A stretch of 64,000 bases of DNA from Ichthyophis bannanicus. Its lineage: Eukaryota; Chordata; Amphibia; Gymnophiona; Ichthyophiidae. The notes beneath the pieces were generated by a model. It did not search any database. It saw only the letters and a program-made list of their open reading frames with translations, and had not been told where the DNA came from. Each line of letters starts with the position of its first letter. The stretch's first letter is position 1. Both the position numbers and the translations under genes were made by a program. Below, piece after piece: positions 11,440 through 22,330 of this stretch. The stretch is from contig CM066035.1 of the NCBI GenBank assembly GCA_033557465.1, forward strand, positions 919,780,235-919,844,234, in the 5' to 3' direction.

Positions 11440-11865
11440 GGTCAAGAAGGGGCTGAAGATCTTGTAAAATGTGAACTATCCTTCTCTGCCCCCACTTTAT
11501 GGAACCAACTACCACACGAGCTGAGAGCAATTAAAGACTTAGTCGACTTCAGAAAAAAATTAAAAACACATCTATTCAATTGTCACTATGGCCAGATGTA
11601 AATCCAAGAAAATAAAATGAATTGAATAGATGGATGTAAAAATGTAAATAATTGGAAGATTATCTCTCTTGTAATGTATGATAGTTCATTAAGTTCATTA
11701 AGGTCGATCTGTAGACCCTACTATGTGTGCTGTGTAATACCCCTTGCTATCTATGCCCCATATATTCTGTCTTGATTTTGTGACAAATCCCAAAATTATA
11801 ATCGAACCGCTTCTGATCGCTGGAAGTAGCGGTATATAAGTATCTACTAAATAAATAAATAAAAG
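11440..11865 (+). mobile_element. 5'-truncated L2 LINE 3' end (copy B)
   Basis: The + strand encodes the last part of an L2 polyprotein: SAPTLWNQLPHELRAIKDL and FRKKLKTHLF. It is followed by a short 3'UTR ending GCGGTATATAAGTATCTACT and an AAATAAATAAATAAA tail at 11848-11862. The same tail, in the opposite orientation, begins copies at 26187, 50344 and 60328. Only about 0.42 kb remains, and the RT core is absent. Confidence 0.8.
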
Positions 11866-12360
11866 GATAGAAAAGACAGATGCGGCCATTTGGTGCTGGT
11901 TCGCAGTAGCTTCTTTGGACTCTTCACCGTGAGATGAAGAAAGATGAAATCTGTTCTGTGTAGGGGTCAAGACAGAATTGAAGGGAGCAGAGGAATGACT
12001 GTATAGTGAAGGGAGACTCAGGGTAAAGGATAAAAAATCGGTTTTAATGTATGTGGGGTATTACAAGGGATTGAATAAGGAAAGAACATAATGCAAGAAC
12101 TGGTTACAGAAAGAAGTCAGAAGTAATTTTGGAGAATGGAACAAATGAATGTGTTTTGATACACTATGGTGATCCATATGAAAAACTGCAGTGATAGAAT
12201 TAAGTAGCAGTTGGATCTCTCTGGCAGACATTGGATGCTGGGGTAAAGAGGAGGGAAAGCAGAGTTAATGAATACTGGAGAAGGAAGTAAATGAGTGCCA
12301 CATGTATGATTATCTCCCATTTGGTGAGAAGTCAGATGTGTGTGCACTCTATGCAAAGAG
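11866..12360. other. Intergenic, nothing recognised
   Basis: A purine-rich stretch without recognisable coding motif or repeat. It may include older LINE sequence beyond recognition. Confidence 0.4.
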
Positions 12361-13200
12361 CTCCTGACTCAGAGAACGAGTCCAATCTCCGGAGGCTAGA
12401 GTAGCAGACGGAGGAATATAGAGGAGACCTATAGGGACATCATAAAGAAGTCCCACCTCCTGTCTGGCAGCTTTTGTGCTGCTTTGGAGGAGAGAGGTCA
12501 CTTGGAAGGCGAACATCACTTGAGTGTGACAGGAAGTGATCCTGTAGCCAGGACCTGCTCTCCAAAGAATGCAATATCCTTTTGCACCGATGATGTGTTT
12601 CAAGGGGCCTAGGAATGAAGGATTAGGATGGCCGTTTTAGTTGGTGATTCAATCATTAAGCATGTAGATAGCTGGGTGACAGGAAGGCATGAAATGCTGA
12701 AGAAAAACCAGCTGTCTTGGTACATGTGGATACCAACAACATAGAAAAGTGCTGGAGAGAGAATCTGGAAGCCACCTTTAGGCATAAAGCTGAAATCCAG
12801 GTTCTCCAGGGTAGCCTCCTCAGAAATACTCCCTATTCCATACGCAGTATCCAAGAGATAGGCAGGACTCTGGAGTCTCAATACATGGATGCGATGACAG
12901 TGCAGGGAGGAGGGATTTAGATTGATTAGGAAATGGGCTACATTCTGGGAAAGGGGGAGCCTATTCTGTAAATATGGGCTCTGTCTTAACTGGAGTGGAA
13001 CTAGGCTCCTGGCACTAATATTTAAAAAAACAAAACAAAACGGCTTTTATACTGGAACCTGGGAAAAAGCAGACACGAGCACAAGGTTCGGTGTAAGGTA
13101 TCTTTGAAGGATACTATCAAAGCACTGAAATTAGGGCATTCCAATAGAGAGGCTGCAATAAAGGCTAACATAGCCCAAGTGCTTAGCAGTTGACAAGGAT
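12361..13200 (+). pseudogene. CR1 ORF1 esterase fragment (+ strand)
   Basis: In one + frame near 12630, AVLVGDSIIKHVDSW appears: GDS is block I of an SGNH-type esterase, as found in CR1 ORF1 proteins. Further on, VHVDTNNIEKCWRENLE sits where CR1 ORF1 normally has a GTND block III; the Gly-Thr-Asn-Asp is degraded to DTNN. RKWATFWERGSLFCKYGLCL and LNWSGTRLL follow, matching the C-terminal part of the domain. Stops and frame changes make it a pseudogene. Its orientation is opposite to the adjacent CR1 at 13696-15119, so these are separate insertions. Confidence 0.6.
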
Positions 13201-13294
13201 AATTTGCAGGTTGTAAGTTCAAGAAAACAAGGGGGAAGTGACCTCCGCAAACAAGAATGCCAAAGGAAGGAGCGGAGAGGGGCCACAGCCACAC

Positions 13295-13380
13295 GAGATG
13301 GTGGTCTATTAAAGCACTTTATTGAAGACCCGACTTGGCCAGGTTTTAGCAACTATGCCTGCATCAGGGGTCAACAAATA
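13295..13380 (-). ncRNA. Degenerate hammerhead-ribozyme-like relic of a Penelope-like element
   Basis: Read on the - strand from 13372 to 13327: CCC, CTGATGC, a GCA/TGC stem, TAAAA, a near-palindromic CCTGGCCAAG, then TC and GGG. The order matches a type I hammerhead (stem I strand, CUGANGA core, stem II, GAAA, stem III, U-H cleavage site, stem I strand). Two core positions are mutated: A9 to C, and the G of GAAA to A. A downstream AATAAAG-type tail fits the ends of Penelope-like elements. No RT is present beside it. Confidence 0.45.
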
Positions 13381-13564
13381 GTTCAGCTGATTGCAAGATA
13401 GCACAATAAAACATCAAATTGAAAAGCTGGAAGTGATCAGATTGTGGATTTGTTAATTGGATCTTTTCTTTCACCCTGATAATGAAACTTCAGTCTCGTG
13501 CTCAGAAGGCATTCCAGTGAATGTTGTACATATGCTTGTTCTTGTTTGTAAACGCAAACAAAAA

Positions 13565-13695
13565 AACTCACATACCTTGAAAAATCTCTATACAAATGCT
13601 AGAAGCCTAAAAAAAATAAGACAGGAGAATTAGAATCTATGGACTGAATGAAGAGGTAAATCGAATAGGCATTGCTGAGACTGGTGGAAGGAAGA
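13565..13695 (+). pseudogene. CR1 endonuclease N-terminal scrap (+ strand)
   Basis: The + strand reads NLYTNARSLK and, in a shifted frame, NRIGIAET. These are the first two motifs of the CR1 endonuclease (TNARSL and IAITETW). Only about 130 bases remain before the next CR1 begins. It may belong to the same old + strand CR1 as 12361-13200, split by the ribozyme-bearing relic. Confidence 0.45.
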
Positions 13696-15119
13696 TAACA
13701 TAGGATATGAGGGCAGATAAAGACCAGTATTGTCAATCTAGTCTACCCAGTAAGGTGGCTAGAGTAGGTGTACCCACCGCTTGGTGCAGGTCACCCCCCT
13801 CTTTTTCTTGAAGTATAAAAATAGTTAAGTTCATTTTTATTTTATCCTCTTGCTATAAAGGGATTCACTGTGTCTGTCACATACCATTGTGAATTCTGTC
13901 ACCATATTTGCCCCCACCACTTCCATCAGGAGGGCATTCCAACCATCCACCATCCTTTCAGTGAAGTATTTTCTGACATTGCTTTAAGTTTACCTCTTTG
14001 CAGCTTCATTTTATCCCCTCTAGTTTTACAGCTTCCCCTTCTTTGAAAAAGGTTTGTTCATTAATACCTTTAAGCATTTAAAAGTTTGTATCATATCTCC
14101 CCTGTCCCTCCTCTCCTCTAGGGTATACATAGTTAGATCTTCAAGTCTCTTCTGATACGTCTTCTGGTGCAGGCTCCAAATCATTTTGGTCACCTTCCTC
14201 TGAAAATGTTCAAGTCTTTTTATATCTTTTGTGAGATATGGTCTCCAAAACTGCATATATAACTCCAAGTGAGGCCTCATCAATGACTTGAATAGGGATA
14301 TTAATATCTCCTCCTTTCTACTGGTTATCCCTCTCTGTATGCAACCCAGCATCTTTCTGGGTTTGGCCACTGCCTTGTCACATCGTTCTGCCACTTGAGA
14401 TCCTCAAACAATCACTCTGGGGTCCCTCTCCTAGTCCGTCCACACCAACCTCTCACCCCCTATCGCATACAATTTCCTTGGATTTCTGCATCCCAAGTGC
14501 ATGACTCTGCACTTCACATTAAATCGTCACTGCCAAGCATTAGACCATTCTTCCAGCTTTTGTAGATCTTTCCTCATGTTGTCCACTCCCTCAGAGGAGT
14601 CCAATCTTGCAAATTTTCATGTAATCTGCAAAAAGGCAGACTTTCCCTTCAATCCTTCAGGAATATCACAAAAACATTGAACAGAACTAGTCCCAGAGCC
14701 AATCATTGGGGCACACCACTACACCTTCCTTTCTTCTGAGTGAGTTTCATTTATCACCACCCTCTGTCATCTGTCAGTCAACCAATTTCTGATCCAGTTC
14801 ACCACCTTGGGACCCATCCCCAGGCCGCTCATTCTATTGATAAGCCTCCAATGAGGAACAGTATCAAAGGTCTTGCTGAAGTCTAGGTAGATCACATTCA
14901 TCATATGCCATTGATCTAGTTCTCTGGTCATCCAGTCAAAAACTCAATCAAATTTGTTTAGCATGATCATCTGTTGGTAAAACCATGTTGCATCAGATCA
15001 TGCAACCCTTTTGTTTCTAGAAAATCCACTATTCTTTTTTTTCAGGAGCGCCTCCATTACTTTTCCCGCCACCGAGGTAAGGCTTACCAGTCTATAGTTT
15101 GTCACCTTTTCTCTTACTG
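13696..15119 (-). mobile_element. 5'-truncated CR1 LINE (- strand)
   Basis: The - strand carries the CR1 RT C-terminal half. A 122-codon open piece (14394-14026) has CDKAVAKPRKMLGCIQRGI, SLFKSLMRPHLEL, VTKMIWSLHQK and YTLEERRDRGDMIQTFK. These match the CR1 signatures [18 protein letters not shown] and LEERRDRGDMI. Upstream pieces (14880-14600) match GLNG and FADDRKI-like RT text with stops. The 3' end lies near 13696 in the same GGGCAGATAAAGACC block that ends the next CR1. It is broken by frameshifts, and its 5' cut abuts an L2 tail at 15120. Confidence 0.75.
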
Positions 15120-15454
15120 CTTTTATTTAACTCTTTAATATACTACTTTATCTGAAAGTCGGAGCAGTTTACAGCGTAACTTAATTATTTTTTATTTATT
15201 TATTTAATGCTTTTATATACCGCGCTCTTTAAAATCAGTGCGGTTTGCAGTTAACATTTTGTACAGAGTAGGAAGAGCCTGCTCTGTACTTATATCGAAC
15301 GGGTAATATAACTTGGATTCAGAACAGGGGTAACTATATGCAGACTATTATGTGCTTTTACATAGAACATGGGGTAATTTAACTCTATATTTTACATAGA
15401 ACACAACTTAAACGTCTAAATTTTTACATAGTATCAGGAGCAGGGAAAACATAG
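15120..15454 (-). repeat. Two L2-type 3' tails in tandem
   Basis: Two units begin with TTTATTTA-rich sequence followed by a tatac-cgc ... gcggttt block in - orientation: a decayed one at 15120-15185 and a clearer one from about 15190 (TATTTATTTATTTAATGCTT, then TATACCGCGCT and GTGCGGTTTGCAG). The second continues as non-coding sequence to the CR1 3' end at 15455. They are 5'-truncated L2 copies or SINEs using the same tail. Confidence 0.55.
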
Positions 15455-16048
15455 TAACATAGTAAATGACGGCAGATAAAGACCAGCATGGTCCATCTAG
15501 TCTGCCCAGTAAGATGGCAAGAGTAGGTGCACCTGCCGCTCTGTGCAGGCCACTCCTCCCATGTCTTTGCTTAGGGGTGAACCCACCGCTCCATGTAGAA
15601 CACCCCTATTTGTTGAGAAATTGGTTCGGTTTATTTCGATTTTATCCTGTTGCTGTAAAGGGATCCACTGTGTCTGTCCTATGCCATTTTGAATTCCGTC
15701 ACTGTGTTTGCCCCCCCACTTCCATCGGGAGGGCATTCCAAGCATCCACCACCCTTTGAGTGAAAAAGTATTTCCTGACATTGCCTTTCAATTTACCACC
15801 TTGCAGCTTCATGTTATGTCCTGTAGTTTTACAACTTCCCCGTCTTTGGAAGAGGTTTGTTTGTTCATTATTTCTCTTTAAGTATTTAAAGGTCTGAATC
15901 ATATCTCCTCTATCCCTCCTCTCCTCCAAAGTGTACATATTTAGGTCTTCAAGTCTCTTCTCATAAAGCTTCTGATGCAGGCTCCAAATCATTTTGATCG
16001 CCTTCCTCTGAACAGTTTCCAGTCTTTTTACATCCTTTGGAAGATATA

Positions 16049-17656
16049 GAGGTATGTTTACTAAACAGTGCTAACGTTGCAGCGGCGACATTATCGCATG
16101 ATAACGTCTCCGGCGGCGTTAAGGTGTACAGAGGGTGGAGTAAGACTCCCCAGAGGGCAGAAATAAGGGGTCAATGGGCAGAGAGTGGGTGGGGAGAGGT
16201 TCCAGGCACACTAACGCTGTAAAATCAGGGTCTGAAAATTAACGCCAGTGAAAACCTCGCATTAGAGGCACATTTGCAGGAGAGAGAAACCATTTCAGTC
16301 AGCAATGTACAGCACAGGCAGGGAGACCAAGAAAAGTGATAGTAGTGATACATGTGCAGCAACAGCTAAGTGCCCAAGTACGAAAGGGCACTATGATGAG
16401 CTGCAAATGGGGTACAGGGGGCTGCAGGTGGGACATGCAGTGGGGCAGCTGGGGCAGAGGGTGGACTAGGCAGATGTCTAGGTGACACATAGGAAAGTAA
16501 AAATGGAAAACCAGCAAGACAGCAACTGACCAAGGGCAAACATGTCCCTGAGTGTGTTTCCCACAGTACCACAATGGACATTACCCAGCAAGTACCCCAA
16601 AGGTACATAACATTGGCAGGCGGTGCTGGGGGGAAGCGTGGATGTCTATGCAGGCACCCCTACCCCATATCACGCACCATAGGCAGCTGCCTACCGGCAC
16701 ACTGGATGGCCTGGGACTGCGCACCACCAGCACCACCGGCATAAGGGCATGTCAGCATGGTGGCAGAGGGGTGCTGGTGGTGGAGGGGGCAGTGGCATCT
16801 GCCCACAGCAGACCAAGGCCAAGCCCTGTTTAGGTGGGTGCCATGCACTGCAAAAGACAAGGTCTGTCTAATGAACAGTAATGGTATCCCCAGGGAATGA
16901 CATGCCTCTGTGGCAACAGTTTGGTGCAGTACACACAGCCAGTGTGTTCAGGGGCAGAAGGTCACAGGTTCAAGTCCCAGCTGTGGCTCCTGCAGACCAT
17001 GTCCCTATATTTTAACCAGTACTAAACTGTGGTAATAAAGAAGAAACCTTTATTGCAGATAAAATAAACACCATAAATGCCTATATTTTACCCTACAGAA
17101 CACATACACCATAGACATGTGCAGTCCCTAGAGCAGAGGTTCCCAACTGCAGTCCTGGAGGGCCAAACACCATTCAGGTTTCATGCTGTCTCTAAGAAAT
17201 ATGCTTGAAATGCATTTGTATGCACTGCCCCCATTGTATGCAAATGTATCTCATGCATATTCATGGCAGACAGGGCACTTTATAACACCCTATAGGGCGC
17301 CTTATGAGGCACCTTAGGTTACGGCACTGCGAGGGTGTTTTTGCTGGCAGCACAGATTTAAATTAAAAGGAAATGCCTCAAACAGCCTTCTTACATAACA
17401 CCACTGCGGGATCGAACCCATGACCTCTGCCTCTGCAGTCATTGTAGTAACCAGTGGGCTACATCTTTATAGCTTCTAACACTGCGCTGGCATGAACTTA
17501 GGGTTAACGCGCGTTAACGTGCCACGGCGTCCACTATCGTGCAATACCGATTCCTTGCAACTTTCCCTCCGGAACGCCACTACCTTGTATGGCATTCTTC
17601 ACATTAACGCTGCAACTAGCGCCAGTAACATTAAGACGGTTTAGTAAACATACCCC
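16049..17656. mobile_element. PIF/Harbinger-like non-autonomous element H1
   Basis: The ends are GAGGTATGTTTACTAAAC and its inverted partner GTTTAGTAAACATACCCC. Inside, both subterminal regions (gcagcg, gcgttaa, cgcgttaacg) match those of the longer relative at 38002-49592, but in the opposite orientation. It interrupts CR1-A1 at a GATATGG site; the target duplication is not clean here, while the relative shows TAA. No transposase frame is visible. It carries a truncated hAT MITE (17134-17270) and a tRNA-like A/B-box segment (about 17398-17470, - strand). Confidence 0.65.
17134..17270 (-). mobile_element. Truncated hAT MITE inside Harbinger-like H1
   Basis: It begins CAGAGGTTCCCAACTGCAGT just after CCCTAGAG (17126-17133), the reverse complement of the 8-bp target duplication CTCTAGGG seen around the full copy at 48123-48314. 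The far end has been lost to a deletion joining it to tataacaccctatagg sequence. Its presence at the same place in both Harbinger-like copies shows that it was carried along by that element. Confidence 0.65.
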
Positions 17657-17769
17657 ATGGTCTCCAAAACTGAACACAGTATTCCAAGTGAGGCCTCACC
17701 AGTGACTTAGTCCAAAAAACATGGTAAAAGGAAGGAGTACTTTATTATGGATTAAAATAGCATGCCATA

Positions 17770-17815
17770 CCGCCCGACACAGGCCGTGTTTCGAAATACC
17801 ACCTTCAGGGGAATT
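17770..17815 (-). ncRNA. Hammerhead-ribozyme-like core (left arm, degraded)
   Basis: This is the inverted copy of the right-arm motif. On the - strand it reads CCC, CTGAAGG, spacer, GAAA, ACACGGCCTGTGT, C, GGG. The last A of CUGANGA is G, which would be expected to weaken or abolish cleavage. Stem III has one mismatch. Confidence 0.5.
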
Positions 17816-18759
17816 CTGGCGTTCTGCATTCATAATTGCATGAACAAAAAACAATTATATAAACATATAAAAAACACACATAAATCAGATAAAACAATAA
17901 ATACAAACTGATTATAAATATAACAATGTTAAAAGTAATCAATATTTATAAAAACAGGAACTGAAAGCCACTTAAAACAAACGTTTAAAATATCAAAGAA
18001 CTTATAACTAATAAAATCGCATTAATAAAACATTGATATTAATATGAATGAGTTTGTGCATGAATTATGCACTCACGTTTGTGTTATGTTAGGCTCACTC
18101 CTGCTTCTGTTATCACTAGCCTGACGACATCTTTTTCTTTCCTCCTCTTTTTTAGTACAAGATCATTTTACTTGGGCTTACCTAATAATAGAGGTATTGA
18201 TACACAAAATTGATTGGTTACACACCCTTACAATTTTGTCTTTATTTATGTTTTTATTAACATGTATGGCATAGTTACTCACCTGTAACAGGTGATCTCC
18301 GGGAACAGCAGGAATTTAGTCTTCACATATGGGTATCGTCGGTACCGACAGAGCCTGCGCGGGAACGCTGCCCAGAGTCCAATTAGAAAGCCTTTGGGAG
18401 CATCCCACAGCGCCTGCGTGCTGCCTTCCTGCCTTTCCCAACTGCCTCTCTCCAGTTGAGTTTAAAGCTGAGACAGAGAGAGAGAAAGGGAAAGAGAATG
18501 AGATAGATAGAGAGATACAACTCCTAGGGGAGGTGGCTGGGTTGTGAAGACTAAATTCCTGCTGTTCCCAGAGATCATCTGTTACAGGTGAGTAACTATG
18601 CTATCTCCAGGAACAAGCAGGAATGTAGTCTTCACATATGGGGACTCCCTAGCTCTAGATGCCAGGGAGAGACCCCAGAACTTGTGTGTCCCTGTGAAAG
18701 GGCTCCACTTCCCCCCATGGATCTCTGGCATCCAACCAGGGATGGCGGGTAGGAGTTGA

Positions 18760-19852
18760 CTAGGTATGGAACAGGTGTTGGAGAACAGCCTGACCAACCA
18801 AGGCATCCCGGCGGGAGTCCTTGTCCAAGCAGTAATGGGCTGTGAAGGTATGAACCGAGGCCCAAGTGGCTGCTCGACAGATGTCGTCGATAGACACAGA
18901 GTGCAGATGAGCCATTGACGCTGTCATGGCTCTCACATTGTGAGCTATGACATGGCCCTCCAGAGGAAGATTCTTACTCTGATAGGCAAAGGAAATACAC
19001 TGTGCAATCCAGTTGGACAGTGTTCTCTTGGAGATTGGAAGTCCCAAATGAGAAGGATCAAAAGCAACTAAAGAGTTGAGATGACTTTCTATGTTGCTGT
19101 GTTCTTTGCAAGTAAAAGGCCAAAGCTCATTTACAGTCCAAAGTATGAAGATTCCTTTCTGCATTTGATGCATGAGGCCTTGGAAAAAACACAGGCAGGT
19201 AGACCGCTTGGTTAAGATGAAAAGGGGAAACCACCTTTGGCATAAAGTGTGGATGAGTCCTAAGGACTACCTTGTCATGATGGAACCTTGTATAAAGAGG
19301 ATCAGCCACTCGTGCCTGCAACTCACTAATGTGACGTGCTGATGTGATTGCAATGAGAAAGATAACTTTCCAAGAAAGGAATTTCAACGAGTTAGTAGCT
19401 AAGGGTTCGAAAGGTGGCTTCATAAGCTGAGCAAGAACCAGGTTTAAATCCCATGCCACCGGTGGTGGCCTAATGGGAGGCTTAGTTAGTAGAAGGCCTC
19501 TCATAAATCTTGCTATAAGAGAATGGGAGGGAATAGGTTGTCCATTAAAAGGCTTGAAAGAAGCCGCAATAGCACTTAAATGGACTCTTACTGAGTTAGT
19601 TTTAAATCCTGCATTGGATAAATGAAGGAGATACTCCAGTAATGATTCCAGAGGTATCGCAAGGGGGTTAAGACCCTTCTGCGAGCACCATATGGTAAAC
19701 CTTTTCCACTTGAAAGCATAAGAGCGTCTTGTGGAAGGTTTTCTAGAAGCATAAAGGATATCCTTTACCTGCTGAGGAAGGTTAAGATCTTGAAGATCTA
19801 GGCCTTCAGCAACCAAGCCCTGAGATGCAGTGATTGGGGATTGGGATGCCAT
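18760..19852 (-). pseudogene. DIRS tyrosine recombinase (18 kb copy)
   Basis: The 241-codon piece (19852-19127) has the N-terminal SAM-like part (ASRKPSTRRSYAFKWKRFTI) and the start of the catalytic domain with TSARHISELQARV, where the best-preserved copy has TSARRVSEL. After a stop and frame change the rest (19173-18760) carries LPISKRTLSNWIAQ, HNVRAM (the H-x-x-R box) and FTAHYCLDKDS (tyrosine nucleophile). The Arg-to-His change at 19332-19334 and the frame breaks indicate loss of function. The recombinase would integrate the circular cDNA without target duplication. Confidence 0.8.
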
Positions 19853-20066
19853 AACATTCCCTCCTCCTGAGACAGGAGATCTGGAGCAGACCCTAACTCC
19901 AGAGAGGGAGCTTGAGAGAGATGTAGAAGCAGAGGGGGTACCACACTTGCCTTGGCCAATGTGGAGCTATGAGAATCATACGGCCTCTGTCTCTCTGAAG
20001 CTTGAACAGGGTTTTGGGAATCAGGGGAATGGGTGGAAAGGCATAAAGGAAGTCTTGCCCCCAGTG

Positions 20067-20412
20067 CAATGTTTCCTCTAATTTTCTGTAGGCTGTGTGC
20101 GCATAAAATATCAGCTGTGCAGCTTTTGAAGGAAGGTTAAAGTTTTGTGCGCCACATAATGACACTCGAAGTTATATACTTTAAAATTTGACTACACGTC
20201 AGAATACAGTATGTACACCACATTGATTGCACTAGAAAATATTGTAGAACTTGTGAAAACCATAAATACACAACAACTTTTCAATTTTGAGAACGTCTGT
20301 GTTTTCTATCAGAATCAGAACCGTAATTTTTGTGCACTCTGTTGTAAAGTATGTGCACTCACTCGGCGAGGTGTGTGCGCGTGCACACGCGCACAGCTTA
20401 GAGGGAACAGTG
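20067..20412. mobile_element. hAT MITE (346 bp) in DIRS
   Basis: The ends are CAATGTTTCCTCTAATTTTC and GCACAGCTTAGAGGGAACAGTG (inverted, imperfect), flanked by the exact 8-bp duplication CCCCAGTG (20059-20066 and 20413-20420). Both end segments match the 2-kb hAT at 39027-41034, so this is an internally deleted relative that depends on a transposase supplied elsewhere. An alternating GTGTGTGCGCGTGCACACGC stretch near the right end is shared with the large copy. Confidence 0.85.
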
Positions 20413-21215
20413 CCCCAGTGGAGGAGGAAAGCATCCCTGGCCTGAGAGCCCTGAGCCGGAATTCTGGAACAGAACTGGGGAAGTTCGGCATTCAACAGAC
20501 TTGCAAAGAGGTCTATGTCCGGGGTTCCCCAAATTTGAAAAATCTTGGCCACCTGGTCTGCATGTAGAGACCATTCGTGTGGAAGCAGAACTCTACTGAG
20601 TCTGTCTGCCCAAGAGTTTTGGATACCTGGAAGATATACTGCCAGGAGATGAATCTGATGCTCTCTGGCGAGGGCCCACAGTTGCAAAGCAACAGAGCCT
20701 GTTCCTCCCTGCTTGTTCACATAGAACATGGCTACTTGATTGTCCGTGTGAATGAGGACTGTCTTGTAGCTGAGCAAAGTGTGGAACACTCGAAGAGCAA
20801 GGAAGATTGCTCTGAGCTCTAGAAGATTGATGTGTAGATGAGTTTCCTGTGGAGTCCAGGTGCCTTGGGTGGAGAGGTTTTGCAGATGAGCTCCCCAACC
20901 CACTGGTGAAGCATCTGTTGTGAGAGTTGCTTGGGGTGAAGGTTGTTGGAATGGGGACCCCAGCAACAGGTTTTGAGTGGACTGCCACCATTGGAGGGAC
21001 AAAATAAGGCGATTTGTGTGCTATTTTGTCTGACAGGCATCTTGATGCCTGGGTCCATTGAGTGGATAAAGTCCACTGGGCTGCTCTCATATGGAGGCGA
21101 GCATAAGGGACCACATGTACGGTGGAAGCCATGTGGCCTAATAGTTGTAGCATTTCTCGAGCAGTAAGATGAGACTTCAGCACTGCTTGAGAAGATAGCT
21201 GCACCATGCGAAGGC
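20232..21215 (-). pseudogene. DIRS late RT and RNase H (18 kb copy)
   Basis: The N-terminal part reads LLGHMASTVHVVPYARLHMR, the end of the DIRS RT. RNase H follows: TLTTDASPVGWGAHLQNL (Asp), INLLELRAIFLALRVF (Glu) and VLIHTDNQVAMFYVNKQGGT (Asp). Then comes SWADRLSRVLLPHEWSLHAD and DIDLFASLLNAELPQFCSRI, the region after RNase H. The upstream RT including its catalytic YLDD is absent because gag text is joined directly to late RT at about 21210. From about 20412 leftward the reading enters a hAT MITE. Confidence 0.75.
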
Positions 21216-21560
21216 AACGGGCCTGGGGGAGATAGGCCCTTGCTTTTCTGGTATCGCTTAGAAGGAGATCTACCCTTTGAGGATCGGCTGGACTTATGTT
21301 TAGTTACCTGAGATCCATGGGAGGAAGACGAAGCCCTGGAAGACGTCGCTGCCACAGAGGCTGCATCGGAGGGAAAAAGGGTGCTAAGTTTAGCAGCCCG
21401 GTTTTGTCGACCCCTCTTGGACATCATGGCACAAGCCATACACTCCGAGATGGAGTGGTCAGGACCTAAACATTTAAGACACCATTCATGGGTGTCTGTG
21501 ACGGATATGGTACCGCCACACTTGGTGCACTTCTTAAACCCCGAAGCGGGTTTTTCCACA
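21216..21560 (-). pseudogene. DIRS gag N-terminus (18 kb copy)
   Basis: It encodes ASGFKKCTKCGGTISVTDTH followed by EWCLKCLGPDHSISEC, a paired Cys/His zinc-binding motif that also opens the other two family-2 gags here (ASGFKKC...). Serine/arginine-rich text follows (SSRSSKGRSPSKRYQK). No ATG stands where the other copies have MAASGFKKC or MVASGFKKC. The 3' part of gag is deleted. Confidence 0.7.
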
Positions 21561-22180
21561 ATGGAGGAAATTTTGGGCCTAAGGCCCAAAATGGCGCGTG
21601 CACCTGAGGGAGAAAAAATTGGAAAAAAAGAACTAAATTTTTTTTTTTTTTTTTTAAAGAAAGAAAGAAGAACCGGTGTAGCGTCGGAAGGCAGACGCGA
21701 CCACAAAAAAGAAGAAGGAGGAAACATTTTCTGCGGTGACAGGAACAACGACCTGCTGGCTCCGCGGAAAACGAAGAACTGGAGCGAGGCAGTTGGATAA
21801 AAGGCAGGAAGGCAGCACGCAGGCGCTGTGGGATGCTCCCAAAGGCTTTCTAATTGGACGCTGGGGAGCGTTCCCACGCAGGCTCCGTCGGTACCGACGA
21901 TACCCATATGTGAAGACTACATTCCTGCTTGTTCTTGGAGATATATTTTAACAATGTTTTATTAATGTGATTTTATTTGTTATGATATAAGTTCTTTGAT
22001 ATTTTAAACGTTTGTTTTAAGTGGCTTTCAGTTCCTGTTTTTATAAATATTGATTACTTTTAACATTGTTATATTTATAATCAGTTTGTATTTATTGTTT
22101 TATCTGATTTATGAGTGTTTTTATAATATGTTTATATAATTGTTTTTTGTTCATGCAATTATGAATGCAGAACGCCAGAA

Positions 22181-22226
22181 TTCCCCTGAAGAAGGTATTT
22201 TGAAACACAGCCTGTGTCGGGCGGTA
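22181..22226 (+). ncRNA. Hammerhead-ribozyme-like core (right arm)
   Basis: In order on the + strand: CCC, CTGAAGA, a short weak stem II, GAAA, a five-pair stem III ACACA/TGTGT around GCC, C, then GGG that can pair with the first CCC. CTGAAGA fits the CUGANGA core, GAAA and U-H fit the other invariant positions, and stem III is very short as in Penelope-like hammerheads. The weakness of stem II and the absence of obvious loop-loop contacts lower confidence in activity. Confidence 0.55.
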
Positions 22227-22330
22227 TGGCATGCTATTTTAATCTATAATAAAGTACTCCTTCCTTTTACCACGTTTTTTGGACTGGGTTTCTTCTATTC
22301 ACGTGGCGTTGTGCTTTTCTTGGTAGACCT

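Larger units (their letters stand above)
18270..21943 (-). mobile_element. DIRS family-2 variant, internally deleted
   Basis: The termini are inverted: GTTACTCACCTGTAACAGGT at 18274 with its partner near 18590, and a CGTCGGTACCGACGA block at 21887 with a partner near 18338. An internal complementary region at about 18590-18650 (taactatgctatctccaggaacaagcaggaatg) joins the sequences of the two ends, as DIRS elements require. Coding order on the - strand is gag N-terminus, late RT plus RNase H, then tyrosine recombinase. The RT core with its YLDD is missing. A hAT MITE (20067-20412) interrupts the segment after RNase H. Confidence 0.75.
17709..22330. mobile_element. Penelope-like inverted-arm insertion hosting a DIRS
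   Basis: The insertion is bounded by the 15-bp duplication CCTCACCAGTGACTT (17694-17708 and 22331-22345). The left arm (17709 to about 18050) and the right arm (about 21957-22330) are inverted copies: AGTCCAAAAAACATGG, GGAAGGAGTACTTTATTAT, the ribozyme-like core, CATGAACAAAAAACAAT and a long AT-rich part. The right arm extends about 52 bases further. Inverted terminal blocks with hammerhead cores and long duplications are a known feature of Penelope-like elements. No Penelope RT or GIY-YIG endonuclease is seen; a DIRS occupies the middle. The arms may be a non-autonomous derivative. Confidence 0.6.

Noticed and set aside
16299..16860. Several overlapping frames of 60-97 codons in the Harbinger-like H1
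   Set aside because: They have no transposase or Myb-like motif, and the corresponding region of H2 does not keep the same frames.
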